Of a stretch of 64,000 bases of DNA, positions 34,202 to 46,302 are shown piece after piece. Position numbers and translations under genes: made by a program. The notes under the pieces are model-generated. The model made no database searches and was not told where the DNA came from. It saw only the letters and a program-made list of their open reading frames with translations. Source of the DNA: Pogostemon cablin (taxonomy: Eukaryota; Streptophyta; Magnoliopsida; Lamiales; Lamiaceae); NCBI GenBank assembly GCA_023678885.1, contig CM043013.1, positions 10,634,791-10,698,790 of the forward strand. The letters are read 5' to 3'. Numbering within the stretch: the stretch's first letter is position 1; each line of letters opens with the position of its first letter.

Positions 34202-37200
34202 ATGCAAACAAGATCAAAAGGGGAACAAGTTGAACCTATTGATTTAGAAATTGAACACACTTTGCGAAAAAGAAGAAAGGAGAACAATACCAAAAAGAGT
34301 GATCAAATGGAGAACAATCAAGATGAACGAGGCAATGTTAGGAATGATGGAGGCGGAATGCAAAATTTGCAAGATCAAGCCAATGCCAATCTTCCTCAAC
34401 AAGGTTATCAACAATTTGGGGAGTTTAACAATCAAGCTTACATTCAACAAATGGTGCAACAAGCTATGATCCAACAAGGTTTTCAACAAGGTTATGCTCC
34501 TCCACAACAAGCATATGTACCTCCACCTCCGGTTCAACATGGAGTTCAAAATTATCAAAGGGTGATCCGGAATTTCTTCATGCCGAGGGCACTTCCACAA
34601 ATGATGGGACCACCAATTCATGCTAACAATTTTGAGTTTAAAATGGGCTTGATTTCATTGGTGAGAGAGCAACAGTTTGGTGGAGCTCCGAATGAAGATC
34701 CTAACGCTCATCTAGCTCAGTTTGTGGAGATTGCCAACACAGTAAAGATGAACGGAGTGAGCGAGGATTGCATAAAGATGAGGTTATTCCCATTTTCTTT
34801 GAGGGATAGAGCAAGAACATGGTTATCCACCATTACTCCCGGTACGTGCAACACTTGGGACGAGCTAGCACAATTGTTTTTAAACAAGTACTTCCTACCG
34901 TCAAAGACGCTTCAAATGAAGAGCTTGATCACACAATTCAAGCAAATGCCTCAAGAGAGTTTTTATGAAGCGTGGGAAAGGTTCAAAGAAATGCTACGCA
35001 AGTGTCCACAACATGGTTTCCCGGAGAATCAACAAGTTGGATTTTTCTATCAAGGACTGGTAAACGGGCAAAGAGTGCTTGTTGATGCCTCGGCAGGAGG
35101 ATCCGTACTAGGAGTAACTCCGGAAAGGGATATTCGAATTTTTGATGAGATTGCTACAAATGTTTATCAATGGCCATCGGAGAGAGTTAGTGGAAGCTAT
35201 GGTTTTGAGAGCTACGATAAAGGACAACAGTTTAGTGTGAAGAGCGTAAGTGTTGAACCAAGTATGCCAAGCATGGAAAAGATAGTGGCGGAAGTTGTTA
35301 AACAAATGAGCTTGAATCAAAGTATGAACAATCAAGGAGCGACTATGGTTGAGGGGCTACAAGTCGAGCAAGGTGTGCTACCTCCGAATACTGTGAATGG
35401 TAAACAATGGACCAACTCTATGCCACGTGTTGAGGATGTGTCTTATATGCAAGGAAGAAATTACCAAGGTAATTATCAAAACAATTACCAAGGTAATTTC
35501 AATCAAAATCAAGGAAGTTATCCACAAAGGCAAGGAGGATTCAATGCTCAAAGTAGTGGAAGTTCACACTCACAACAACAACCAAGACAAGGAGGATTCA
35601 CTAGCCAAGGAAGTGGAAGTTCTTATCCACAACAACAAAGGAGGCAAGATAATTTCTCTTATGCAAACCCAAGTAATGCGGTTGCTTATCCTTCGGGGTA
35701 TCATCCGGGAGCTAAAGCGCCAAATAATGAAGGGAAGGCGACTACTGAAGAACTTCTTGAAAAGTTGATTGCCTCCAACAAGACTCAAGAGGAAAATTTC
35801 GAAAAACGATTCAAAGCCATTGAAGAAAATAGTGATAGAAGACTCAAAGCCTTGGAGTATTCATTTAGTCAAATGGCGAGCTCAATGAGTGCTAATGAGA
35901 AAGGGAAATTTCCTTCCACCACCATTGTAAATCCAAAGGAACAATGCAAGGCAATTACCTTGAGAAGTGGAACAAATTATGATGGACCATCTATGCCATT
36001 GGAAGATGATAAGGTGGAAGAGAAGGAGATGGAGAAAACCTTGGTTGAAGAAGAATTCGATGTTGAAAGTGAAGTTGAGGATAAATTGAATGAGGAACCG
36101 GAATTGATGGATAACAAGGTTGTTGAAAAGAAATGGGAAAGAACCAAGGCGATGAAAAAGAAAGAGGAGGAAATTGAAGTGGAAAGGGATAGTTGGGGAA
36201 TTCCAAAAACACAAGTACCTATTCCTTTTCCACATCAATTTTTGAAGAAAGGATTGGATGAAAAGTTTGCAAAGTTTTTGGAAATTTTCAAGAAAATCCA
36301 CATTAATATACTCTTTGCGGATGCTTTGAAACAAATGCCTCACTATGCGAAGTTTTTGAAGGACATCATGTCAAGGAAGAGGAGCTTGATAGAGAATGAG
36401 ACTGTCAACTTGACGGAGGAGTGTAGTGCAATAATTCAAAGGAAGTTGCCTCCAAAGCTCAAAGATCCGGGGAGTTTTGTTATTACATGTGAAATGGGCA
36501 AGAGTGAGGTTCATAAAGCTCTTTGTGATCTTGGGGCAAGTATTAACTTGATGCCTATGTCCATTTTCAAGAAACTTGGTATAGGGGAAGTGAAACCTAC
36601 ATCCGTTACATTGCAACTAGCGGATAGGTCTTTAACCTACCCTAGAGGAATAGTGGAGGATGTGTTAGTCAAGGTTGGAAAGTTTATATTCCCGGTTGAT
36701 TTTGTAGTGCTTGATATGGACGAGGATGCAAATGTTCCATTGATATTGGGGCGTCCATTTTTAGCAACGGGAAGAGCTTTAATTGATGTACAAAAAGGGG
36801 AGTTGAAGTTGAGAGTAAATGAGGAAGAGGTGGTTTTCTCGTTGAAGAGTGCTATGAGATATCCAAATGAGAGAGAAGAATGTAGAAGGATCGACATGAT
36901 TGATGAAGTTGTTGAAGAGAACCTACCATTCATCTTAGCTAAAGATCCTCTTGAAATGAGCATAAGCCATTCTCTTACTTTATCCTTAAACTCTAATCAT
37001 TCTTTTCATTGTTTAGAAAATGAAGATATTAATGATTGTTTACATGAATTGAATGCTTGTAGGGAAATGCAAGAGGATGAAGCAAAGTTGGCATACTATG
37101 GAAAGAGGGAATATATTCCATTAGAGATAGAGAATGAAGAGTCAAAGGTTGATAAAGGAAAGGAAGAATTGAAGCCTCTACCCGATCACCTTAGGTATGC

Positions 37201-40067
37201 ATATTTGGGGGACGAGAAGACATTTCCGGTAATTGTATCATCATCCCTTTCTCCTCTAGAACTTGATAAATTGTTAAGAGTACTTAGAGATCATAAGAGT
37301 GCTATAGGGTGGAGTTTAGATGATTTGAAGGGAATTAGTCCTACAATTTGCATGCATCACATAAGGTTGATTGATGAGAACAAATCATGTATACAACCTC
37401 AAAGACGTTTGAATTCTATTATGCAAGAAGTTGTTAGAAAAGAAGTTTTAAAATGGTTGGATGCTAAAATTGTTTATGCCATTAGTGATAGTCCTCATGT
37501 AAGTCCTTTGCATGTTGTGGCTGAGAAAGGAGGGTTAACCATTAATAAAACGGAATTTGATGAAGAACTTGCAACAAGGGTGAAAACGGGGTAGAGAGTT
37601 TGTTGTGATTATAGAAAACTTAATGACAATACTCATAAGGATCATTTCCCTTTGCCTTTTATTGATCAAATGCTTGATAGGTTGGCGGGATACAAGTATT
37701 ATTGTTTTCTAGATGGTTACTCGGGGTATAACCAAATCATGATAGCCCCCGAGGATCAAGAGAAAACAACTTTTACTTGTCCGTATGGCACATTCGCTTT
37801 CTATAAATTGCCTTTTGGGTTATGCAATGCACCCGCCACCTTTCAACGTTGTATGATGGCTATTTTTGGAGGATTGATTGAAAATGTGATGGAAGTTTTT
37901 ATGGATGATTTCTCCGTGTTTGGATCTTCATTTGATATATGCTTAACTAATTTGTCCATGGTCTTGCAGCGATGTCAAGATACGAACCTCGTCTTGAATT
38001 GGGAAAAATGTCACTTTATGGTTCAAGAGGGTATCGTACTTGGTCATCATATCTCCGAAAAAGGTTTGAGAGTTGATAGAGCGAAGGTTGTAGCCATTGA
38101 ACATCTTCCCCCTCCTAAAAACAAAAAAGGGGTTAGATCGTTTCTTGGTCACGCCGGATTCTATCGACGTTTTATAAAGAGTTTTTCTAATATTGCCAAA
38201 CCTTTGTGTAAATTGCTTGAGAAAGATACTCCATTTGAATTTAATGATGAATGTCTTGATGCTTTTAGGGTGTTAAAGGAAGCTTTGATTTCTTCACCAA
38301 TCCTTGTCTCTTCCGATTGGAGCAAGCCCTTTGAACTCCATTGTGATGCAAGTGATAGTGCTTTGGGAGTAGTGCTTGGACAAGTGCGAGAGAAGAAATT
38401 TTGAGCTATCTATTATGCATCAAAGACGTTCAATGCCAATCAAAAGAATTACACCACAACGGAAAAAAGGAGTTTCTTTCCGTAGTCTATGCTTTTGAAA
38501 AATTTCGTCCATACTTAGTTGGCACGAAAACCATTGTCTATACGGATCATGCTGCCATTAGGTATTTGATGAGTAAAAAAGATGCCAAACCAAGACTAAT
38601 TCGTTGGGTTCTTTTGTTGCAGGAGTTTGATGTTGAGATAAGTGATAAGAAGGGAGTCGAAAATGTCATAGCCGACCACTTATCACGATTGGAGAATGTT
38701 GATGAAAAAGGAACCATGGAGCTCATAAATGATATGTTCCCGGATGAAGAGATACTTCAAGTGGATTTTCATCGGATGTACACTTTGTGTGAGACCGGAA
38801 GACCGTGGTACGCGGATTTGTTAAATTACTTAGCATGTGGTATCAAGCCGGACCATCTCACTGAGTCAAAAAGGAAAAAGTTCTACCATGATGTTAAAGA
38901 ATATTTGTGGGATGATCCTTTGTTGTTTAAGCATTGTCCGGATGGTATTATACGGAGGTGTATTCCGGAGGAAGAAAAAGTAAGAGTCATGGAGATGTGC
39001 CATAGTTTACCATGTGGAGGACACTTTGGGTTTCAAAAGACGGGAGCTAAAATCTTACAGTCGGGATTGTTTTGGCCAACATTGTTCAAGGATTGCAAAG
39101 AATACGTCAAAGAGTGTGATAGATGCCAAAGAATTGGAAGTATTGGACAAAGAGATGAGATGCCTATGAAGAACATCTTTGAAGTTGAAGTGTTTGTCGT
39201 TTGGGGGATGGACTTCATGGGACCATTTCCGCCTTCCAATGGTTTTCTTTACATTTTGCTTGCGGTAGACTATGTGTCTAAATGGGTAGAAGCAATTCCT
39301 ACAAGAACAAATGATGCTCTAGTTGTCAAGGCTTTCTTGAAGAAGAACATTTTTGCAAGGTTTGGAGTACCAAAGGCGATCATTAGCGATCAAGGGACTC
39401 ATTTCATAAACAAGATCATTGAGAAGCTCTTGATAGGCTATGGAGTGAAGCACAAGGTGTCAACACCTTATCATCCGCAAACAAATGGTTTGGCAGAGGT
39501 ATCAAATAGGCAAGTGAAGCTTGTACTTGAGAAGACAGTCAAGGGGAATAGGAAGGATTGGTCTTCTAAGCTAGATGATGCGCTTTGGGCTTATCGAACG
39601 GCGTACAAGACCGCGCTTGGTCTTTCTCCGTATAAACTTGTCTATGGGAAAGCATGTCATCTTCCGGTTGAAATAGAACACAAGGCTTTATGGGCATTGA
39701 GGAGAAAGAATCGGGAAAGAAAAGATGTCTTCAATTGATTGAGCTTGAGGAATTTCGTGAGGAAGCATATTCAAACTCACGAATTGTCAAGGAGAAGCTT
39801 AAACGATGGCATGATGAAAGAATCAAAGCAAAAGAGTTTATACCGGGGGATAGAGTACTTTTGTTCAATTCTAGATTGAAACTGTTTCCCGGAAAGCTTC
39901 GTTCAAAATGGACCGGTCCATATGAGGTGATTGAAGTTAGAGAAAATGGATCTTTAATGCTTGAAGGATCGGATGGGAATTCTTTTATTGTCAATGGTCA
40001 TAGGGTTAAGCATTGCCACTCTCCCTCTCAAAGGGAGTTGGTATATGTTGACACCTTCTCTTCTTGA
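34202..40067 (+). pseudogene. Athila-B gag-pol polyprotein (nearly intact)
   Basis: Gag, protease, reverse transcriptase, RNase H and integrase in one frame, about 1950 codons. 34202-37594 is open for 1130 codons: gag core near residues 165-290 (DRARTWLSTI, NKYFLPSK), a Gln/Gly/Ser-rich stretch, then aspartic protease (CDLGASINLMP near 774, LGRPFLAT near 849). A TGG-to-TAG-like stop at 37592 lies at the start of reverse transcriptase (FLDGYSGYNQI; catalytic MDD near 37905). A TGA at 38402 and a one-base insertion near 38465 break RNase H. Integrase (about 38985-39700) has an HHCC finger ending CDRC and all three catalytic acids (GMDFMGP, SDQGTHF, GLAEVSN). A frameshift near 39700-39735 precedes the C-terminal chromatin-side region (LRSKWTGPYEV). 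No CCHC knuckle is visible in Gag. Confidence 0.92.
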
Positions 40068-40223
40068 GATCCGTATCCTTTTAGTAGTTTAGGTTTGTAT
40101 ATATTTCTTTTCTTGTTTTGTTTTCTTTTGGTTTTGTAGGTGGATTGTGCTTATGAGGAGAAGATTTCTTAAACATTCTAAGTGTGTGTCATTGATGTGA
40201 ACGGTATATCGTACCACTTTTTG

Positions 40224-40266
40224 CAAACTTTCTTTGAAACTCTTATTTCAATTCAAGTTTGGGGGG
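40224..40266 (+). promoter_or_regulatory. Internal polypurine-tract-like site with inverted repeat
   Basis: CAAACTT (40224-40230) pairs with AAGTTTG (40255-40261) across a 24-base loop, and AAGTTTGGGGGG resembles the true polypurine tract at 44630-44643. It matches the Athila-A site at 24611-24651 in layout. Confidence 0.5.
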
Positions 40267-40496
40267 ATATGATATGATGTGATACGATATGTTATATTCT
40301 ATGTTGACATGCATTCGTGTGTTTTTGAGCCAAGTTTGAAGTTTGAAATTTTCTCATAAGTTCGGTTTAGTTTTGGTTCGTTTTGGTGGTGTTGAAGTTG
40401 ATAGTCCTTTTGTTTTGATAGTATGATTGAACTAATGATGTTGCTGAAGTGTGAGCATGAATAGGGAGTTTTGGAAGCATGGAAACAAGGAAAGAC

Positions 40497-40742
40497 AAGA
40501 TTCAGGGGAGCAGTGACACGCCTCGTGTCGCCGACTCGGCCCTGTTAGCTTTGGTCGTGCGGCGACATCAGTTAGCCCAACACGAGCAGGATTTGGTCGT
40601 GTTGAGTGACACGGGTCGTGTCCAAGCGCGAGACTCGAGTCGTGTAGCCGACACGGCCCTGTGCGCTTTGGCCGTGCGGGAGCATCAGAACACGCAACAC
40701 GGGCACCTTATGGCCGTGTTGCGTGACACGACTCGTGTCGGG
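40497..40742 (+). repeat. CACG/CGTG palindromic array upstream of ORF2
   Basis: Two degenerate units of the LTR array (GGCGACATCA...CCAACACGAGCAGGATTTGG, then GGAGCATCAG...GGCACCTTATGGCCGTG), ending GACACGACTCGTGTCGG, the same closing motif as in the LTR (CACGACTCGTGTCGG). It lies directly before the TTTTAAAAGG box. Confidence 0.8.
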
Positions 40743-40754
40743 TCCGAAGAAACG

Positions 40755-40764
40755 TTTTAAAAGG
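40755..40764 (+). promoter_or_regulatory. TATA-like box before Athila-B ORF2
   Basis: TTTTAAAAGG follows the array by about 12 bases. The following 170 bases up to the GTATGT donor contain no ATG. The same ten bases occur in Athila-A at 25427-25436. Promoter function is inferred. Confidence 0.4.
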
Positions 40765-40934
40765 CAGAACTCTGGACACAGCTCGAAGGCTAAAACACAC
40801 TCCCACCGTGATAATCCAGTCGACACTCCACCAATCATCCTCTAAACACCAAAGAGTGGTAAGATTGTGAGTGTAAAAGGTGAACTTCAAAGATTAAACA
40901 ACAATCCCCTTCATTTTGTTCAATAGAATTCAAG

Positions 40935-41578
40935 GTATGTCTTTTTGTGCCCTAATTTTAAATTCGAGGTATGAATGGCGAAATTCATGTATGGGTTTTG
41001 AATGATGGAATGTATGAAGCATGTCTAGGATAGTGAAACATGAATTTGCATATTTAATTGTTGGATTGATTGAATTTTGGATAGAATTAGGGTTCATGAA
41101 GGAAGAATTTGGGGATAATTGTTTTAGGATGATTAATTTAGGGCATGTGATTGTTAAATTGATCAATAATGCTTCTATGATGATTGTATTGATGTAAATT
41201 AGTTTAGGTATTGAGGAATTGAGCATGAAAGCATAGTTAAGACTTGTTGAATTGAATTGTGAAATATGTGCATGCCAAGTGCTTGATGAAATGCCTAAAT
41301 GAAATTTCAAATTGGAATTCAAAGTTTTTGCATGAAGCATTATTGAATTGAATTGTGCCAATTGAAAAATTGAAATGTTATGAAAGTATGAGAGGATTAG
41401 GATGTTGAAAGTGAAATGTTATGAAAGCATAGTTAAGTCTTGAAACAAAGTGTTTATTGTGCTTGAATATGTGCTAGAATTAACACTTAGTTGAATAACT
41501 AGTGATAATTCTAATTAATATAAGACATTTTGTTTTGAGTTAACTTGAAATTAATTTGAATTATGTTGGACATTGTAG
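40935..41578 (+). other. Putative leader intron of Athila-B ORF2
   Basis: 644 bases, AT-rich, donor CAAG|GTATGT and acceptor CATTGTAG directly before the ORF2 ATG. The position and splice-site type match the Athila-A intron. Confidence 0.6.
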
Positions 41579-43126
41579 ATGGCTGAAAGAAGAGTGAGGA
41601 AACGCAATGAGGATTTCAATTTCATTGAGTCAGATATGGAACTGTCCAACCTTGATGCCAAACTGCTAATGAAAGACCAACACCCTGAGAATTTTGGAGT
41701 AGAGTTCATGGAATGGGAGAAGTACGCATTGAGATGGGAGTACATAATCCCAAAGATTAGGGCAACTCGATTCCAAGATCAAGCAACCATGGAAGGCCTT
41801 GGAATAGAAGGTGATCTGAGGACTCTATTCCGTCGAGTGAAAATGGAGGAGTTTTTCGATAAGAGACCTCCCACTTATCTCCACCTTACAGCCGAGTTCA
41901 TGAGCACTTTGGAGGGTCACAGAGATAGGAACAAGTTTCCTATTGCTATCACGTTTCAGTTAAACAATGAAATGTGGGAGAAGATACCTGTGAATGAGCT
42001 GAATAGATTTTTTGGGTGCCCAATCATGAGAGGCCATCAGAACTTCCTACCACAAGGGGGTTTCAATCAACAGACGTGGTGGAGAAAATTGGTTGAGGAT
42101 GGGACTGAGCCTCCAGAGTACATTCCAAGTTCGTCTAAAGGGACAGCCATAAGGAACCCAGTCATGAGGTACCTTGAGAAGATAATATCAAATACTATTC
42201 TGGGTCGGTTCGAGAGTGGATCTATTGGGGAGAAGCAGTTGTACATCATGTACAGTATGTTCAAGGAGTTCACAGTGAACATTGCAGCTCACTTCGTTCA
42301 GCATGTAGAGAGAGTGGCTAAAAGAGAGAACACTAGAGGGATTATGATTGGAGGAATGGTGACAATGATTGCTCAAGGGTTAGGCATCGACCTTAGAGGA
42401 ATGCAACACTCGATGATTAGTGAAGGGCTCACTTATAATCAACTCATAAGGATGGAGCTCCTATCATCCATAGGAAATATGTATTGTTTGAACCAAGATA
42501 AGGGAGCTCCATTTCCTCTACCTGCTCCTGAGCTCACCACACTGCAAGGACGAAGAAAGCATCAGAATCTAGCAATGGTAAGTCCTAACCACTCAGCAGT
42601 CGTGAGAGCTTTCTACAGAGAGAATAGAGATGGAGTGGAAGCAGTGCTCCAGCAGATGAGAGTAGATGAAAATCCTGAGCTAAGAAATCTGAGAGCTGAG
42701 CCGGTGGACATGGATGTAGGGGAGGAAGAGCAACATCATCAGGTGGAATTTGAAGAACATGCACCAGAGCCTCCAGCATTTGAGCAAGAAGAAGAAGAAT
42801 AAGAGGAAAGAAATGGACCAAGAGAGGGGAATGCTAGATGGAATCTTCTGGAGAACGAACTCATGGAGATCAGGCAGACGCAGCAGGCGCTTGGAGATGA
42901 GATGAGAGAGTTCCGAGAGGAGCAGCAGAGGCAGGGTGCAATGATAAGGGAGATCCATGAAGGGCAGCGTCGTAGGGAGTACTATGAAGAGAATACACGA
43001 TCACGCTCGAACAACATGGAGGAGATGATCACAAGGATGTTCAATTTCCAATTCCCTACCACACCTCGTGCTTATACTCATTGGGGATCATGGCATAATC
43101 AACCCCCTCCGCCTCCTGATAACTAA
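41579..43126 (+). pseudogene. Athila-B ORF2 (env-position ORF), one in-frame stop
   Basis: The extra ORF after integrase typical of Athila-like elements; the product's function is unknown. It starts MAERRVRKRNEDFNF right after the splice acceptor and runs 407 codons to a TAA at 42800-42802 in a Glu-rich run. The same frame then stays open to 43126, so the ancestral product was probably about 515 aa. The body contains ELNRFFGCPI, NPVMRYLEKIISNT and GIMIGGMVTMIAQGLGIDL, homologous to Athila-A ORF2 and resembling the family called ATHILA ORF-1. The last part (from 42863) is a charged coiled coil (QQALGDEMREFREEQQRQG) ending in a proline run. There is one moderately hydrophobic segment at about residues 255-275 and no signal peptide. 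Confidence 0.78.
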
Positions 43127-44629
43127 GGGAGTACTTTTGGTGCTCGACACTTCATTAGTTCATCTACTTTAGTGATTTAATTTGTGTTGGATTTGAGACT
43201 TCGTTTTGTTTTGTTTTGGGATGTTTAATTTCGTACTTTTCTTTCAATTAAGGATTGAGATGATTTTTGTTGTGTATTGATTATGGATGGGGTGAATTTT
43301 CTTTGTGTCTTTTCTTTTATTGTTATCTTTGTGTTTTTGCTTTTGTCGTTTTGTTGTTTCTTTGGTTTATTTGTGTTTGTGTGTTGTTTTTTTTTTTTCG
43401 TGTCTAGGTTTGATTTGGTGATTTGTTTGGGAGGTTGTGAGTCGTTTTGAATATGAGTGATGATGCATTATGGTGATAAGTGAGGTCGAATTATGATTAA
43501 GGAACTCTACACTTTCGAATTGTGATATGTTTTATTTAATTAATTCAATTAAAAGATGAATAAGTTGTAATAAGTCCTTTTAAGTCGAGCATAAACTTGT
43601 GAGAATTTGAGTCTCGACCATGTATACATGGTATCTTTTCATGAGTGGATTGGTTGAGTTTTGATAAACTAAATACTTGCTCAAAGACTTTAGGAATGAA
43701 TCCGATTAATGGAGATCGATGAAATGATTTAAGGCCATTCTTGTCATGTATAGCCATTGCCAAATATTTCCTTACCTTTAAAATCATCCCTAGTCAACCA
43801 CTTTGAGCCTATAAGCCTATTTATTGTGAAGATAGCACATTACAAGCTTTAATTACCCACATGAGCCTAAGATATATACCTTTTGTGTGAGTAATAAAGA
43901 AGATGGTGGATAGAAAGGTGTGATGAGATAACAATAGTGAAAGAGGAAATGGTAAATAAGTACGAAAAAGGATGAAAAGAGCATAAGAAAGAATGGACAT
44001 GCAACTTCAAAACAAGAAAACGAGCAAATCAACAATAATATGCTCAAGTACTTAAGAATCAAAGAGAAGAGGCATGAATCTATAAGAAGCTCAAGAAATC
44101 CAAGGAAGTGATGATTAGTGCTTATGATCAATAAAGAAAAGAAAGGAAGAAAAAGAATGTGAAGGGATGGAAGAAAGTAGCTACCTCTTCGATTACTTAC
44201 ACTCGTTTAATCACTTTTACCTATATTCTTCCTACCCTACCAAAGAGCCTATCATTACATCCTTAATTAAAGACCTTTTTGATCATTGATTAAAATTTTG
44301 GTGGTTTGTGAATAGAGTCTACGAGCAAGTGTATGGTGAGTCGAGCCAATTGATTGATGAGTGTTGATTTACCTTATTTAAAGAGTGTCGAGTGCAATTG
44401 ATAAACTTATGTGAGGCTTAGACTAAAAGGACTATATTGCTCTTTATTCTCTTTTGATTGAACTTGTTAATTTCTCTTATCATAAATCTAATGTTGTAGG
44501 TTAGCTTAGCATAATTTGAAATTCTTGTTGCTAATGATGTGTTATTATTTGTGTTCGTTTAGTCTTTTTACTAGGTGAAAACTTCTCCCTCGGTCTATCA
44601 TTTTCATTGTTCGGGGACAAACAATACTT
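43127..44629 (+). other. Athila-B 3' non-coding region
   Basis: About 1.5 kb without a domain-bearing frame. It has a T-rich start (43270-43400), a purine-rich middle (43890-44170), and ends CGGGGACAAACAATACTT before the polypurine tract. Confidence 0.6.
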
Positions 44630-44643
44630 TAAGTTTGGGGGTG
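44630..44643 (+). other. Athila-B polypurine tract
   Basis: AAGTTTGGGGGTG immediately precedes the TGATTGTC start of the 3' LTR. Confidence 0.8.
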
Positions 44644-46297
44644 TGATTGTCTTTATTTTCACCTAGATTTTAGTGCCTTTTTGTGTGTATTTTTCGTATT
44701 GTTTTATCCGTATTTTTGTGTATTTTGGTGGTGTTATGTGTTTTCATAGGAATGTGTGAGAATGATCTTAAACATATATATAACAGGTGAAAATGGAGTA
44801 AAAATGAAGACGGAAGATCAAACAAAGAAGAAGAAACATAGGTGCAAGAACACGGCCGGCCGTGCTGGCAACACGGCTCGTGTTGCAGCAAACGGCCCGT
44901 GTGCCAGACACGGGCCTGTCCAGAATGGTCGTGCGGCGGCATCTATTTATCCAACACGACCACCTTTTGGCCGTGTTGTGGGGCACGACCCGTGTTGCGG
45001 AGCACGGCCCGTGTGCCAGACACGGGCCTGTAAGCGGAGGCCGTGCGGCGACGTCTAGGCATTCAACATGGCTACCCTTTGGCCGTGCGACGCAGAACGA
45101 CTCGTGTGCCGCATGCCCTAACATGACACGACCCGTGCTACGTAGCACGACTCGTGTCGGCACCAGAACAGGATATTTTTTATAATTCTTCTAGAAGATC
45201 TCCATGGGGTATAAATACCCCTCCATTCAGATTTTATAGGAGAGATCCGAAATTCTACTGTTCACTCACACCTCACACACCATTCCTTTGATTTCACGCC
45301 ATATTCTCATCCCATTCATCCATTTTGAGATCTATATCATCTCTCCATAATTTCCTCCATCCAAATCAAGTGAAGAAGCAAGGAAGCTTGGGTGATCACC
45401 AAAGGAAGAAGGGAGATTCAATTGGATCCATTTCCAAGGGAGTTTTCATTCCAATTTTGTGTTAATCCTTTAGTTTATCATGATTTGTTAGAATTATAAT
45501 GTCTATGTTATGGATCTTATGAAGATTGTAAGCTAATCTCCCTTGTGAGATTAGCAACATGAAGGTTGTTGGTTAATTTGTGGATCTATGTAATTAAATT
45601 CATATGTTGATGGGGATATTTGATTTTCTATCATTGGTGCTTATATATCTTGAGATCTATGATGTTTTGTGTGTTTGATTGTTCTAATTATATGATTAGA
45701 TTGAGAAATCAATTATGTGCTTAGGATAGTCAAGTGAATCATTTCATCAAACACCTCATGTGCATTATAGATGGTAAAGTGATTGAGAAGTCCTTTATTA
45801 TTTAGAACCCTTTGATGGAACATGTGATTAGTTAGATTGAGAAGTCAATTGATTATATGAAGGGATTCTATAATTGAACTTAGTACTTAGTTGGAATAGT
45901 TTAATTTAGAACCAACCTTTGAGCTATTTTGAGATTGTGCAAATGATCTACATCCTATTCATTTTGAGAGGAAGTTTAGGTGGTATATGTGTTGGCCCTT
46001 AGTCTTAACCCTTGATACATATGAGTTTAATGCATGAATCCATAAGTTACCACTTCAATAGTGTTGTTAATCTCACTTCTACTCAATTTGAAAAACCACT
46101 CATTCATCATTTTTATCTTGTTATTTGATTATTGTTTGTCTACTTTCATTTAATTACTTGTTACCCAAACCATCCATCTATGATTCATTTCTATAAAATC
46201 GTGATAAACGTGATATCGCTTAAGTGCTAGCATCGACCTCCCTGTGGTTCGATAAATTCTTGAATTGGTCAACCCGACTACAAGTTATGGCTAATCA
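44644..46297 (+). repeat. Athila-B 3' LTR
   Basis: 1654 bp, about 99% identical by eye to 32397-34051, ending GGCTAATCA and followed by the ATTAG duplication. It keeps the CACG/CGTG array and the TATAAATA box. Confidence 0.95.
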
Positions 46298-46302
46298 ATT
46301 AG
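46298..46302 (+). other. Athila-B target-site duplication, right copy
   Basis: ATTAG, identical to 32392-32396. The copia integrase frame resumes at 46303. Confidence 0.9.

Larger units (their letters stand above)
32397..46297 (+). mobile_element. Athila-B: young Athila-like Ty3/gypsy retrotransposon
   Basis: 13,901 bp with 1655- and 1654-bp LTRs differing at about 18 positions by eye, an intact tRNA-Asp-type primer site, a long gag-pol, ORF2 and a polypurine tract. A perfect 5-bp target duplication (ATTAG) brackets it, and it interrupts the integrase region of Copia-1. The gag-pol carries two stops and two frameshifts and ORF2 one stop, so this copy is defective although recent. Confidence 0.96.

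Noticed and set aside
35882..36343. Minus-strand frame of 153 codons inside Athila-B gag-pol
   Set aside because: A shadow of the real plus-strand polyprotein frame.
41579..43126. Calling Athila ORF2 a true envelope glycoprotein
   Set aside because: No signal peptide, cleavage site or clear membrane anchor is seen; only its position after integrase resembles env.
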